Positions 18,541 to 27,350 of a stretch of DNA of 64,000 bases are shown here, in pieces; positions within the stretch are counted from its first letter, which is position 1; every line of letters starts with the position of its first letter. The DNA lies in the NCBI RefSeq assembly GCF_000805335.1, contig NZ_KN708638.1, forward strand, positions 6,887,436-6,951,435, given 5' to 3'. Source of the stretch: Streptomyces sp. CT34. Lineage in GTDB: Bacteria > Actinomycetota > Actinomycetes > Streptomycetales > Streptomycetaceae. The translations under genes were made by a program, and so were the position numbers. The notes under the pieces were generated by a model. It was not told the DNA's origin. It made no database searches and saw only the letters and a program-made list of their open reading frames with translations.

Positions 18541-20502
18541 TCAGTCGGGTCCGCCCCCGCTCACCCGGTCCAGCGGAAGCCCGAGGACCAGCGGGCCGGC
18601 GACGGGGGCGTCGGTGCCCCGGACCCGGGCGAGTTCGGAGTCGGTCAGGGCCCGACGGTAGACGCGTACCCCGGCGAGCGCGCCGGTGAACTGGGCGCGA
18701 CCGTCCGGCCGTTGGCCCAGGTGGACGCCGAAGACCGAGGTGCGGCTGACCGAACCGGGGACGTCGGCGGCGGTGGTGGTCGCGGTGCCGTCCACGGTGA
18801 GCAGCAGCCGGCCGCGGGTGCGGCGCAGCGCCAGGTGGTGCCAGCCGCCGTCGTTGTGGGCGCCGTCGGCCGACACCTGGGCGGTGGCGGGGGGCCGGGC
18901 CCCGTCGACGGCCGTCAGACGGGCGGTGAGCCGGCGGTGCGCGGGGTCGCCGACCACCGCTACCTGCGGGGACGTGCTGCCCACCCCGCCCATCCACAGC
19001 AGCGGCTGCTCCCCGCGCGTCGCCCGGTAGCGGAACCACAGGGTGCAGGTGAAGTCATGGCTGCCCAGGGGGAGCGAGTTGCGGAAGGGGAGGCGGACCG
19101 CGTCGTCCCGGCCGTCGAAGGACAGCGCCTGGCCGAACGGGCCGGTGGTGGGGCGGGCGCCGCCCAGGACCAGCGCCGGGCGGGCGCCGCGGGCGGTGTC
19201 GGGCGTGGTCGGGTCCGGGGCGCGACGCGGGCCGAGCCAGTCCTCGGTGAAGCGGGCGAAGCGGATCTCGTCGCGGGCGTCGGCGGTGCCGCCCTCGTAG
19301 AGCAGGCCGGTGACCCGGGGCGAGACGGCGACCAGGTCCGAGTAGCCGGACCAGTCGGCGGTGACCCGGGCGCCGCGGTCGACGCCCTCCCAGGTGCGGC
19401 CCTCGTCGTAGGAGGACCGGATGGTCATGGTGCGCCGCCGGTCCGGGTCGGCGGGCGCGGCGAGCAGGGTGCGGCTGCGGCCCCCGGCGGCGGACGAGTG
19501 CGGCAGGCGCAGCGCCGACGCCTGCACCATCGGGGTGTAGAGGTCGGGGATGGCGCGGAACGGGGCGGTGAAGGAGTCGCCGCCGTCGCGGCTGACCGCG
19601 GCGGTCCGGTTGCCCAGGTCGGTGCCGTCCTGTTCCCGCCCGTTGACGTAGACGGAGCCGTCGGAGCGTTCCAGGAGGGTCATCTCGGACGGCTTCTGGC
19701 GGAAGGTGCCGTCCGCGGCGATCGGCCAGGTGTCCACCGCGCCGATCCGCCAGGTGGCGCCCCCGTCGTCGCTGTGGATCAGGGCGGCGTGGTTGGCGGT
19801 GATCCGGTGGCCCGCGTAGCTCTCGGCGTTGACGCCGAACAGCAGCCGGCCCGCGTGCCGGCCCCGGGTGAGCTGGATGCCGTGCACGGGCCCGGTGGCG
19901 TACCAGGAGTTCCACTGCCGGGGGCGGATGCGGGGGGTGAGGTCCCGGGGCGCGGACCAGGTGGCGCCGTCGTCGTCGCTGTACTGGAGGTGCGGGGTGC
20001 GGTCGCAGGGGACGTCGCAGCTGAGGCCGTCGGCGCGGCCCTTGTTGTAGGTCTCGGCGAGGACGATGCGGCCGGTGCGGCGGTCCACGACGGGCGTCGG
20101 GTTGCCGTGGGTGTCGCCGTTGCCGTGGTTGACGACCCGCAGTGGGCCCCAGGTCCGGCCGCCGTCGGTGGAGCGCTTGAGGACGAGGTCGATGTCGCCC
20201 GCGTCACCGCAGTCGTGCACCCGGCCCTCGGCGAACGCGAGGAGGGTGCCGCGGGGGGTCCGCACGATGGTGGGTATACGGAAGCAGAAGTACCCCTTCT
20301 CCCGGGCCGACTTGAAGAGGACCTGCTGGTCGAAGCCGCCGGAGGGGGCGTCCGGGGCGGCCTGTGCGGGGGCGGTCGCCAGCGCGGTGAGGGCGGTGGC
20401 GGTCAGCGCGGCGAGGGCGGCGCGGGGGGTGCGGGGGGCCGGCGCGCGGTGGCGCCGGGGTCTGCTGCGGAGGCGGGGGTGTGCGCGGAGAACCGACGTC
20501 AT
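18541..20502 (-). CDS. Secreted exo-alpha-sialidase with LamG-like tail
   Basis: A 653-residue glycoside hydrolase family 33-type sialidase that removes terminal sialic acids outside the cell. A long Arg-rich signal peptide ends at about ATAPAQA|AP (residue 48). The catalytic propeller starts with the FRIP motif (YFCFRIPTIVRTPRGTLLAFAEGR), whose Arg belongs to the substrate triad. Five Asp-box repeats follow: STDGGRTWGP, SDDDGATWSA, SDDGGATWRI, SRDGGDSFTA, SYDEGRTWEG. From about residue 440 a concanavalin/LamG-like domain follows (FSFDGRDDAVRL-type start, HNDGGWHHLALRRT). The ATG at 20502 has a GGCAGG site; an ATG at 20526 has none. Confidence 0.9.
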   Translation of the reverse strand: MTSVLRAHPRLRSRPRRHRAPAPRTPRAALAALTATALTALATAPAQAAPDAPSGGFDQQVLFKSAREKGYFCFRIPTIVRTPRGTLLAFAEGRVHDCGDAGDIDLVLKRSTDGGRTWGPLRVVNHGNGDTHGNPTPVVDRRTGRIVLAETYNKGRADGLSCDVPCDRTPHLQYSDDDGATWSAPRDLTPRIRPRQWNSWYATGPVHGIQLTRGRHAGRLLFGVNAESYAGHRITANHAALIHSDDGGATWRIGAVDTWPIAADGTFRQKPSEMTLLERSDGSVYVNGREQDGTDLGNRTAAVSRDGGDSFTAPFRAIPDLYTPMVQASALRLPHSSAAGGRSRTLLAAPADPDRRRTMTIRSSYDEGRTWEGVDRGARVTADWSGYSDLVAVSPRVTGLLYEGGTADARDEIRFARFTEDWLGPRRAPDPTTPDTARGARPALVLGGARPTTGPFGQALSFDGRDDAVRLPFRNSLPLGSHDFTCTLWFRYRATRGEQPLLWMGGVGSTSPQVAVVGDPAHRRLTARLTAVDGARPPATAQVSADGAHNDGGWHHLALRRTRGRLLLTVDGTATTTAADVPGSVSRTSVFGVHLGQRPDGRAQFTGALAGVRVYRRALTDSELARVRGTDAPVAGPLVLGLPLDRVSGGGPD

Positions 20503-20710
20503 GGTCCGGCCTGCCCTTCGAGGCATCGGGTCGGGTCATCAGGACATCCAACGTCCTATGTGCAGGTGCGACGGAAGCTACTGCCGCGTGCGGACCGCGA
20601 CAAGGAGCCCGCGTCGGTTCTCCGCGCCGGCGGCGGATTTCACTCTCCCGGGCCGGGAGCGATGCGCCGTGTGCGCCGCCCGGGGTGCGCGGGGGCGCGT
20701 ACCGGACGGG

Positions 20711-21652
20711 TCACGGCCGGAGGACCACCTTGCCGAGATTGGCCCTGGCCTCGATGATCTCGTGCGCCTTCGCCGCGTCCGCCAGCGGCAGTTCGGCGTG
20801 TACCGCGGCCCGCAGCCGGCCGGATCCGGCCAGTTCCCACAGCTGCTCGCGGTGCTGTTCGTACAGCTCCCGGTGGACGGTCGAGAAGCGCCGCATGGTC
20901 AGTCCGGTGATGGTCTTCGCACCTGCCAGCAGTTCGTACGCCGGGACCGTGCCGCCGCCGGAGTTGAAGAAGACCAGCCGCCCGCCGGGCGCGACCGCGG
21001 CCAGTGCGCGCGGCAGCAGGTCGCCGCCGACGCCGTCCAGCACGATGTCGGCGGGCTCGCCCCAGGACTCCTGGTCGTAGGTCACCACCTCGTCGGCGCC
21101 CAGCCCGTACAGGAACTCCGCCTTGGCCGGGGAGCTGACCGCGGCCACCACCCGCGGCACCCCCTGGAGCTTGGCCAGTTGGACGGCGAGGTGCCCGGTG
21201 CCGCTGGCCGCGCCGGTGATCAGTACGGACTCGCCGGCGGCCGGTGCGGCGGTGCTGAGCACGGCGAGCGCGACATGCCCGCTGCGGACCAGGGCCACCG
21301 CCTGCACCGCGCTCGCGCCGTCCGGTATGCGACTGGCCAGGAAGGCGGGCGCGAGGGCGAGTTCGCCGTACGAGCCGGTGAGGGTGAGCGAGGTGACGCG
21401 GTCGCCCACGGCGAAGCCGCTGACCTCCGGCCCGAGTGCGACGACCTCTCCCGTGATCTCCCCGCCGAGCACCCCGGGCAGCGGCACCCCGCCGCCCTTC
21501 CCGTCGCCGCGCACCTGGCGCACCACCGGCAGCGTGACGCCGATCGCCTCGGTGCGCACCAGGAGGTCGCCGGGGCCGGGCACCGGCTCCCCGGTCTCCT
21601 CCAGGCGCAGGACCTCGGGGCCGCCGTAGGCATGGAATCGGACGCGGCGCAT
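20711..21652 (-). CDS. Zinc-independent quinone oxidoreductase (MDR family)
   Basis: A 313-residue medium-chain reductase of the NADPH:quinone oxidoreductase type. It has the GroES-like half (residues 1-110), the family segment VALVRSGHVALAVLSTAAPAAGESVLITGAASGTGHLAVQLAK with the nucleotide-binding glycines, and lacks the zinc-ligand cysteines of alcohol dehydrogenases. Likely reduces quinones or reactive enones. The ATG at 21652 follows GGAGG by 8 bases. It is divergent from a MarR gene at 21800; three repeat sites between them suggest MarR control. Confidence 0.88.
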   Translation of the reverse strand: MRRVRFHAYGGPEVLRLEETGEPVPGPGDLLVRTEAIGVTLPVVRQVRGDGKGGGVPLPGVLGGEITGEVVALGPEVSGFAVGDRVTSLTLTGSYGELALAPAFLASRIPDGASAVQAVALVRSGHVALAVLSTAAPAAGESVLITGAASGTGHLAVQLAKLQGVPRVVAAVSSPAKAEFLYGLGADEVVTYDQESWGEPADIVLDGVGGDLLPRALAAVAPGGRLVFFNSGGGTVPAYELLAGAKTITGLTMRRFSTVHRELYEQHREQLWELAGSGRLRAAVHAELPLADAAKAHEIIEARANLGKVVLRP

Positions 21653-21695
21653 GGGCCGTCACCTCCACGGGAGTCGGTCGCACTCCGACCGGTTT

Positions 21696-21762
21696 CATTG
21701 GGTGCTCCAACAATAGCCGCAACCATTGGGTCCGCCAATGGTTTTCGTTGGGCGTCCCTATG
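21696..21762. promoter_or_regulatory. Three MarR-type operator-like palindromes
   Basis: The central site CCATTGG-GTCCG-CCAATGG (21723-21741) is a perfect palindrome. Flanking imperfect copies with the same 5-base spacer are CATTGG-GTGCT-CCAACA (21696-21712) and CGTTGG-GCGTC-CCTATG (21746-21762). All lie between the divergent quinone reductase and MarR genes. Confidence 0.65.
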
Positions 21763-21799
21763 TTGGCGCTTCCCATGAAACTCTCGCTACGGTGGCCCC

Positions 21800-22243
21800 A
21801 TGGCCGACGCCCCCTATGCCCCCAGCCGTATCCGCGCCCTGCCCAGCTGGCTGCTGGGTCGCGCCGCCGCCCGCGGCCACCGGCTCGTGGCCGAGGCGCT
21901 CGCCACCGAAGGCATGCGGATGACGCATCACGCCGTGCTGTCCGCGGTCGCCGAACTCGGCCCGGTCTCCCAGGCCGAGCTCGGCCGGACGGTGGGCATC
22001 GACCCCAAGGACATGGTCGCGATCGTCAACGACCTGCAGTGCGACGGGCTGGTCACCCGTACCCCCGACCCCAGCGACCGGCGGAAGAACGCGGTCGGGA
22101 TCTCGGCGGAGGGGACGCGGCGGCTGCGCCGTACCCAGCGGCTCGGCGACGCGGCGAACGCGGAGCTGACCGCCGCGCTGAGCGACGAGGAGCGGGCCCA
22201 GCTGATCGCGCTGCTGACCCGGATCGTGGCGCCGGAAGGCTGA
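21800..22243 (+). CDS. MarR-family transcriptional regulator
   Basis: A 147-residue winged-helix regulator of the MarR family. The recognition core is VSQAELGRTVGIDPKDMVAIVNDLQCDGLVTRTPDPSDRRKN, where the DPSDRRKN wing contains the conserved Asp-Arg pair. Flanking helices give the dimer interface. It probably represses itself and the divergent quinone reductase through the palindromes at 21696-21762, and is relieved by a phenolic or quinone ligand, as in studied members. The ATG at 21800 lies 37 bases after the last operator-like copy. Confidence 0.9.
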   Translation: MADAPYAPSRIRALPSWLLGRAAARGHRLVAEALATEGMRMTHHAVLSAVAELGPVSQAELGRTVGIDPKDMVAIVNDLQCDGLVTRTPDPSDRRKNAVGISAEGTRRLRRTQRLGDAANAELTAALSDEERAQLIALLTRIVAPEG

Positions 22244-22257
22244 CCGGCCGGGCGGCC

Positions 22258-23112
22258 TCAGCCGGTGGTGGCCGCCGCGCCCAGGGCGAGCCGCTGCTCG
22301 CCCGCGTACACGTTCATGGAGGCGCCGCGCAGGAACCCGACCAGCGTCAGCCCGGTCTCGGCGGCCAGGTCGACGGCCAGCGACGACGGGGCGGAGACCG
22401 CGGCCAGGACGGGGATGCCGGCCATCACGGCCTTCTGCGCCAGCTCGAACGACGCCCGCCCGGAGACCATCAGCACACACGACGACAGCGGCAGCCGGCC
22501 GTCCTGGAGCGCCCGCCCGACGATCTTGTCCACCGCGTTGTGCCGCCCCACGTCCTCCCGTATGTCCAGCAGTTCGCCGTCCGCGGTGAACAGCGCGGCG
22601 GCGTGCAGGCCCCCGGTCCGCTCGAAGACGCGCTGCGCGGCCCGCAGCCGGTCGGGGAGGGCGGCCAGCGTCGCCGGGTCGATACGGAGGCGGTCGCCGG
22701 AGGGGGAGTCCAGTGGCCAGCGCGCGGTGGTGCGGACCGCGTCCAGGCTGGCCTTGCCGCACAGCCCGCAGGACGACGTGGTGTACACGTTCCGCTCCAG
22801 CGTGATGTCCGGGACCGGTACCCCGTCGGCCAGCCGGACGTCCACGACGTTGTAGGTGTTGGTGCCGTCTTCGGTGGCGCCCGCGCAGTAGACGATGGTG
22901 GCCAGTTCGTCCGCGCCCGCGAGGACGCCCTCGCTGACGAGGAAGCCCGCCGCCAGTGCGAAGTCGTCACCGGGGGTCCGCATGGTGATCGCCAGCGGTT
23001 TGCCGCCCAGGCGTATCTCCAGCGGCTCCTCGGCGACCAGGGTGTCCGGACGGGTGCTCACGGCACCGTCGCGGATGCGGATGACGCGGCGTCGCTCGGT
23101 GACCCGTCCCAT
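22258..23112 (-). CDS. fdhD: Formate dehydrogenase accessory sulfurtransferase FdhD
   Basis: A 284-residue sulfurtransferase that passes sulfur from a cysteine desulfurase to the molybdenum cofactor of formate dehydrogenase. Diagnostic motifs: EEPLEIRLGGKPLAITMRTPGDD, the catalytic cysteine loop SSCGLCGKASLD near residue 115, and DVGRHNAVDKIVG near 190. Length matches the family. The start is ATG at 23112. It converges on the MarR gene. No formate dehydrogenase is in the window, but formate made by the nearby oxalate operon would be its enzyme's substrate. Confidence 0.93.
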   Translation of the reverse strand: MGRVTERRRVIRIRDGAVSTRPDTLVAEEPLEIRLGGKPLAITMRTPGDDFALAAGFLVSEGVLAGADELATIVYCAGATEDGTNTYNVVDVRLADGVPVPDITLERNVYTTSSCGLCGKASLDAVRTTARWPLDSPSGDRLRIDPATLAALPDRLRAAQRVFERTGGLHAAALFTADGELLDIREDVGRHNAVDKIVGRALQDGRLPLSSCVLMVSGRASFELAQKAVMAGIPVLAAVSAPSSLAVDLAAETGLTLVGFLRGASMNVYAGEQRLALGAAATTG

Positions 23113-23345
23113 GTCTGACCAGTCCCATTCGTCGGATTCAGTGCTGCGGCAGTGCGGGTGGCCGAAGCGACCCGCGATACGGAGGGTGCTGTGGTCACCG
23201 GGCTGTCGTGCGGTGCGGTGACCTCGGCGATCTCATTGTCCTGCACCGGGAGCGCGGGGCGGCGGTCGGCTCCGCGGCCGGCAGCTGCCCGACCGGCTCG
23301 GCGGGGGCGGAGCGCGGTCCGGACTGTGGAGCGCGGTCCGCGCGT

Positions 23346-23360
23346 CAGTAGACTGTAGAC
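23346..23360. promoter_or_regulatory. Candidate GntR site upstream of the GntR gene
   Basis: CAGT-AG-ACTG (23346-23355) overlaps a direct repeat of GTAGAC (23348-23353, 23355-23360). The CAGT/ACTG halves also occur in the palindrome at the oxalate operon promoter (29094-29117) with a longer spacer. Confidence 0.35.
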
Positions 23361-23387
23361 GATAACCAATCGCAGAGGGGGACCGCG

Positions 23388-24071
23388 ATGCTGTCCACAG
23401 GGCTACCGCAGGGAACCGTGCCGAAGCTCGAACGCCCCGGCCCGCTCCGCGAGCGCGTCTACGAGGCGCTGCTCGAACTCATCACCACCCGTGCGCTCCG
23501 GCCCGGCCAGCACCTGGTCGAGAGCGAACTCGCGGGCCACCTCGGGGTCTCCCGGCAGCCGGTCCGCGAGGCGCTCCAGCGGCTGAACACCGACGGCTGG
23601 GTCGATCTGCGGCCCGCGCAGGGCGCGTTCGTCCACGAGCCCACCGAGGAGGAGGCGGACCAACTGCTGACGGTCCGTACGCTGCTGGAGGCGGAGGCCG
23701 CCCGGCTCGCCGCGGCGCACGCGGACGCGTCCGGGGTCGCGGAGCTGGAGAGGCTGTGCGAGCAGGGCGAGCGCGCCGTCCGCGACGACGACGTGGCCGC
23801 CGCGGTGGCGTGCAACGCGCAATTCCACGCCAAGGTCACGGAGTTGGCCGGTAACGCGGTGCTCGCGGAGCTGGCCGCACAGGTCGGGCGGCGGGTGCGC
23901 TGGTACCACACGCCGGTGGCCCGGCAGCGCGGCCGGCAGTCCTGGGCCGAGCACCGCGAGCTGATCGCGGCGATCGCCGACGGCGACGAGACGCGCGCCA
24001 CCACCGTGATGCGCGCGCACACCGAGCACACCCGGCGTACGTACCACGAGCGCCCGCGCGACGACGCCTGA
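23388..24071 (+). CDS. GntR-family regulator, FadR/FCD type
   Basis: A 227-residue GntR regulator. The winged HTH (residues 13-80) reads LRERVYEALLELITTRALRPGQHLVESELAGHLGVSRQPVREALQRL. The all-helical FCD ligand domain (95-215) carries the metal-site histidines in NAQFHAKVTELAGN, EHRELIAAIADGD and AHTEHTRR. FCD regulators usually sense carboxylic acids. It lies close to the oxalate operon and is a candidate regulator of it. The ATG at 23388 follows a GAGGGGG site. Chorismate mutase follows on the same strand after 150 bp. Confidence 0.9.
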   Translation: MLSTGLPQGTVPKLERPGPLRERVYEALLELITTRALRPGQHLVESELAGHLGVSRQPVREALQRLNTDGWVDLRPAQGAFVHEPTEEEADQLLTVRTLLEAEAARLAAAHADASGVAELERLCEQGERAVRDDDVAAAVACNAQFHAKVTELAGNAVLAELAAQVGRRVRWYHTPVARQRGRQSWAEHRELIAAIADGDETRATTVMRAHTEHTRRTYHERPRDDA

Positions 24072-24219
24072 CGGCGGGCCGGGCCGGACGGCTTTCGCGC
24101 CCGTCCGATCCGCGAGACCGGCACGAATCACTCGCCGCGGTCCGGGTAATGTGCAGGCGGTCACGCGGTACCGCATCGCGGACATAGCCCCACAACCGAC
24201 CAGAAACGGCGAGACGTAC

Positions 24220-24597
24220 ATGAGCGAAGGGACAGCGCCGGCGGTCGGCGACGCCACCTCCGTCGCCGACCAGGCGGCCCGCGAGCGGCTGCGCTACCTG
24301 CGCGGCAGCATCGACAACCTCGACGCGGCGCTGGTGCACCTGCTCGCCGAACGCTTCAAGTGCACCCAGCAGGTCGGCGAGCTCAAGGCCCGGCACAGCC
24401 TGCCGCCCGCCGACCCGGCCCGCGAGGCCGCCCAGATCGAACGCCTCCGCCGCCTGGCCGAGGACGCCCGCCTCGACCCCGCCTTCGCCGAGAAGTTCCT
24501 CAACTTCATCATCGACGAGGTGGTCCGCCACCACCGCGCCATCGCCGACCGCACCAACGGGGAAAACGGGGAAGACCCCGCGCACGAGGCGGTGTGA
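24220..24597 (+). CDS. Chorismate mutase, AroQ type
   Basis: A 125-residue all-helical mutase that converts chorismate to prephenate for Phe and Tyr synthesis. The AroQ pattern is visible: LRYLRGSIDNLDAALVHLLAERFKCTQQVGELKARHSLPPADPAREAAQIERL, with the active-site Arg and Lys, then FLNFIIDEVVRHHRAIA in helix 3. The ATG at 24220 is chosen because the domain starts soon after it; the upstream frame extension has no support. It is cytoplasmic and lies convergent to the transporter of the oxalate operon. Confidence 0.88.
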   Translation: MSEGTAPAVGDATSVADQAARERLRYLRGSIDNLDAALVHLLAERFKCTQQVGELKARHSLPPADPAREAAQIERLRRLAEDARLDPAFAEKFLNFIIDEVVRHHRAIADRTNGENGEDPAHEAV

Positions 24598-24676
24598 GGG
24601 CTCCCGCAGGGCCGGGCGCCCCGCCGGGAGTCCTCCGGTGCCGGGCGCCCGGCCCGCCGCGTTCCGGCATCGCCGT

Positions 24677-26086
24677 TCAGAGCAACTCCCGGCTGACCGG
24701 GCGCGGATCGGGCGTGACGTCGCGGGTGCGGGGGTGTCCCGGCCGGTGGAGCAGGAGCGTGAAGACCGCCGCCACCATGGAGACGCCGCCGGCCAGGGCG
24801 TAGGCGCCGTCGTAGCCCCAGGCGGTGACCACCATGGAGCCGAGGCCGCCGCCGAACAGGCCGCTGATGATCTTTCCGCTGTAGACCAGGCCGTAGTTGG
24901 TGGCGTTGTGGTTCTCACCGAAGTAGTCGGGGGTCAGGGCCGCGAAGAGCGGGTAGCAGGCGCCGCCGCCGAAGCCGGAGAGAAGGGCGAAGACCAGGAA
25001 CAGCCACTGGCTGTGGATCTCGCCGGCCCAGATCACGCCGAACTGCGCCAGCCCCAGGGCGACGATGACGCACACCAGCGTCGGTTTCCGGCCCCAGAGG
25101 TCCGACAGCCAGCCGACCACGGTCCGCCCGGCGCCGTTGACGACGGACATCACACCCATCGACGAGGCCGCCACCAGCGGGCCGAATCCCACCTCCTTCG
25201 CGAAGTCCACCTGGAAGGAGATCCCGAAGACGGAGACGCCGGCGGTCAGCACGACGGCGACCCACATCACCGGAAGCATGCCGCTGCGGACGGCCTCACC
25301 GGGCGTGAACTGCCGTGCCGCCGGGGGATTCCTCGCCGGGCCCGCCGCGCTCTTCCGGCCGCCGCCGAAGCCCGGCGGATCGATGTCCGCCGGCCACCAG
25401 TTCTTCGGCGGGTCCCTGAAGAACCAGGCGCAGCCCGCCACCACGATCAGCACATAGACCCCGATGAGGTCCAGCACCTCGGTGAAGTCACCGGTGTCGA
25501 AGCCGTAGTTGAAGAGGAAGACGAACGGCAGGGCGCCGTAGGCGAATCCGCCGTTGACGAACCCGGTCCGGGCGCCCCGGCGCTCCGGGAACCACTTTCC
25601 CACCATGTTGATGCAGGTGGCGTAGACGAGTCCGGAGCCGGTGCCGCCGACGACGCCGAAGCCGCAGATCGCCGGCACGACGTTGTCCAGATGCGCGAGG
25701 GCGGCGAACCCGAACAGGCTCAGCACCGCGCCGAGGAACATCGCCCGGCGGGCGGTGAGGATTCCGCGCTCCCGCAGCCAGCCGGCCGGAAAGGCGATCC
25801 CGGCCTGGAAGAACACCCAGACGCTCAGAATCCAGAAGGCGTCGCCCTGCGTCCAGTGGTGGGCGCGCGAGAGGGTGTCCTCGGCGGAGCCGTAGGCGTA
25901 CTCGGACACGCTGATGGCCATCATCGCGATCCAGGGCAGATACACCATCAGTTTCCGCGACTGTCCGAGCAGTTCACGGTCGGTTTCGCCGACCCGGTAG
26001 ACCCGGCCCCTGCCGTCAATGATCTCCCGGTAGGTGCGGCTGCCGCCTGAGGTGCCGTCCGGTGTGAGGTCGTTGACGTCGGTCAT
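24677..26086 (-). CDS. OFA-family MFS transporter (oxalate/formate antiporter-like)
   Basis: A 469-residue twelve-helix major facilitator transporter of the oxalate/formate antiporter family. The first helix follows a 45-residue cytoplasmic leader (LMVYLPWIAMMAISVSEYAYGS). Family motifs include GGTGSGLVYATCINMVGKWFPERRGARTG and GGGACYPLFAALTPDYFGENHNATNYG. Last gene of the oxc-frc-transporter operon, 22 bp after the formyl-CoA transferase. The operon context supports exchange of oxalate for formate, or oxalate uptake; OFA members can also carry other acids. The central loop (about 225-250) is Gly/Ser/Ala-rich. Confidence 0.88.
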   Translation of the reverse strand: MTDVNDLTPDGTSGGSRTYREIIDGRGRVYRVGETDRELLGQSRKLMVYLPWIAMMAISVSEYAYGSAEDTLSRAHHWTQGDAFWILSVWVFFQAGIAFPAGWLRERGILTARRAMFLGAVLSLFGFAALAHLDNVVPAICGFGVVGGTGSGLVYATCINMVGKWFPERRGARTGFVNGGFAYGALPFVFLFNYGFDTGDFTEVLDLIGVYVLIVVAGCAWFFRDPPKNWWPADIDPPGFGGGRKSAAGPARNPPAARQFTPGEAVRSGMLPVMWVAVVLTAGVSVFGISFQVDFAKEVGFGPLVAASSMGVMSVVNGAGRTVVGWLSDLWGRKPTLVCVIVALGLAQFGVIWAGEIHSQWLFLVFALLSGFGGGACYPLFAALTPDYFGENHNATNYGLVYSGKIISGLFGGGLGSMVVTAWGYDGAYALAGGVSMVAAVFTLLLHRPGHPRTRDVTPDPRPVSRELL

Positions 26087-26108
26087 GTCGCCGCGGCCCG
26101 AATCCCCA

Positions 26109-27338
26109 TCAGATCACCCCGTCCGCCTTCAGCAGCCGCAACTCCTCGTCGTCCAGCCCCAGTTCGCCCCCGTACACCTCTTCGTTGTGCTCGCCCAGCA
26201 GCGGGGAACGGCTGACCTCGACGGGGGAGTCGGACAGCTTCAGCGGTGAGCCGACGGTGGTGAAGGCGCCGCGCTCGGGGTGCTCGACCCGGACGACCAT
26301 CTCGTCGGCGGCCAGCGAGGCGTCCTCGACGATCTCCTTGGTCGAGAGGATCGGTCCGCAGGGGATGCCGTGCGCGTTCAGCCGCTCCAGCACCTCCCAC
26401 TTGGGCAGGGTGCTGCTCCACTCCTCGATCAGCTGGAACATCTTCGGCAGCCGGGGCAGCCGGGCCTGTGGCGTCGCCCAGTTCGGGTCCTCGGCCAGCT
26501 CCGGCCGCCCGATCAGCTCGGTGAGCGGTCGCCAGCCGACCGGCTGCACGATCACATAGACATAGTCGTTGGGCCCGCCCGGTGCGCACCGCACCGCCCA
26601 CCCCGGCTGCCCGCCGCCGCTGGCATTGCCGCTGCGCGGCACCTCGTCGCCGAAGCGGGCGTTCGGATACTCCGTCAACGGTCCGTGCGCCAGCCGCTGT
26701 TGGTCGCGGATCTTGACCCGGCAGAGGTTGAGCACGGCATGCTGCATGGCCACCCTGACCCGCTGTCCACGGCCGGTCGAGGTCCGCTGGTAGAGCGCGG
26801 CGAGGATCCCGGCCACGCAGTGCACACCGGTCCCCGAGTCGCCGATCTGCGCCCCGGTCGCCAGCGGTGGCCCGTCCTCGAAGCCGGTGGTGGCCATCGA
26901 ACCGCCCATCGCCTGGGCCACCACCTCGTACGCCTTGAAACCGGTGTACGGGCCCTCGCCGAAGCCCTTGATGCTGGCGTAGACGATCCGCGGGTTGATC
27001 TGCTGGATGCGTTCCCAGGTGAAGCCCATCCGGTCCACCACGCCCGGCCCGAAGTTCTCCACCAGGACATCGCTGCGGCGGATCAGCTCGGTCAGCAACT
27101 CCTTGCCGCGGGCGGTCTTGGTGTTGAGGGTGATGCTGCGCTTGTTGCAGTTGAGCATCGTGAAGTAGAGGGAGTCCACGTCCGGGATGTCGCGCAGCTG
27201 GCTGCGCGTGATGTCACCGGTGGTGGCCTCCAGCTTGATGACGTCCGCACCGAGCCAGGCCAGTAACTGCGTGGCGGACGGCCCGGACTGAACATGCGTC
27301 ATGTCGAGGATGCGAATACCGTCGAGCGCCTGGGTCAC
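26109..27338 (-). CDS. frc: Formyl-CoA:oxalate CoA-transferase
   Basis: A 409-residue class III CoA-transferase that moves CoA from formyl-CoA to oxalate. Key elements: ALDGIRILDMTHVQSGPSATQLLAWLGADVIKLE at the start, VENFGPGVVDRMGFTW, and QIGDSGTG, whose Asp167 matches the catalytic Asp169 of the Oxalobacter enzyme. Length fits Frc. It begins 12 bp after the oxalyl-CoA decarboxylase stop and precedes the transporter by 22 bp, so the three are one operon. The cycle is: Frc makes oxalyl-CoA, the decarboxylase makes formyl-CoA and CO2, and Frc releases formate. Confidence 0.92.
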   Translation of the reverse strand: MTQALDGIRILDMTHVQSGPSATQLLAWLGADVIKLEATTGDITRSQLRDIPDVDSLYFTMLNCNKRSITLNTKTARGKELLTELIRRSDVLVENFGPGVVDRMGFTWERIQQINPRIVYASIKGFGEGPYTGFKAYEVVAQAMGGSMATTGFEDGPPLATGAQIGDSGTGVHCVAGILAALYQRTSTGRGQRVRVAMQHAVLNLCRVKIRDQQRLAHGPLTEYPNARFGDEVPRSGNASGGGQPGWAVRCAPGGPNDYVYVIVQPVGWRPLTELIGRPELAEDPNWATPQARLPRLPKMFQLIEEWSSTLPKWEVLERLNAHGIPCGPILSTKEIVEDASLAADEMVVRVEHPERGAFTTVGSPLKLSDSPVEVSRSPLLGEHNEEVYGGELGLDDEELRLLKADGVI

Positions 27339-27350
27339 GGCGGACTCCCT

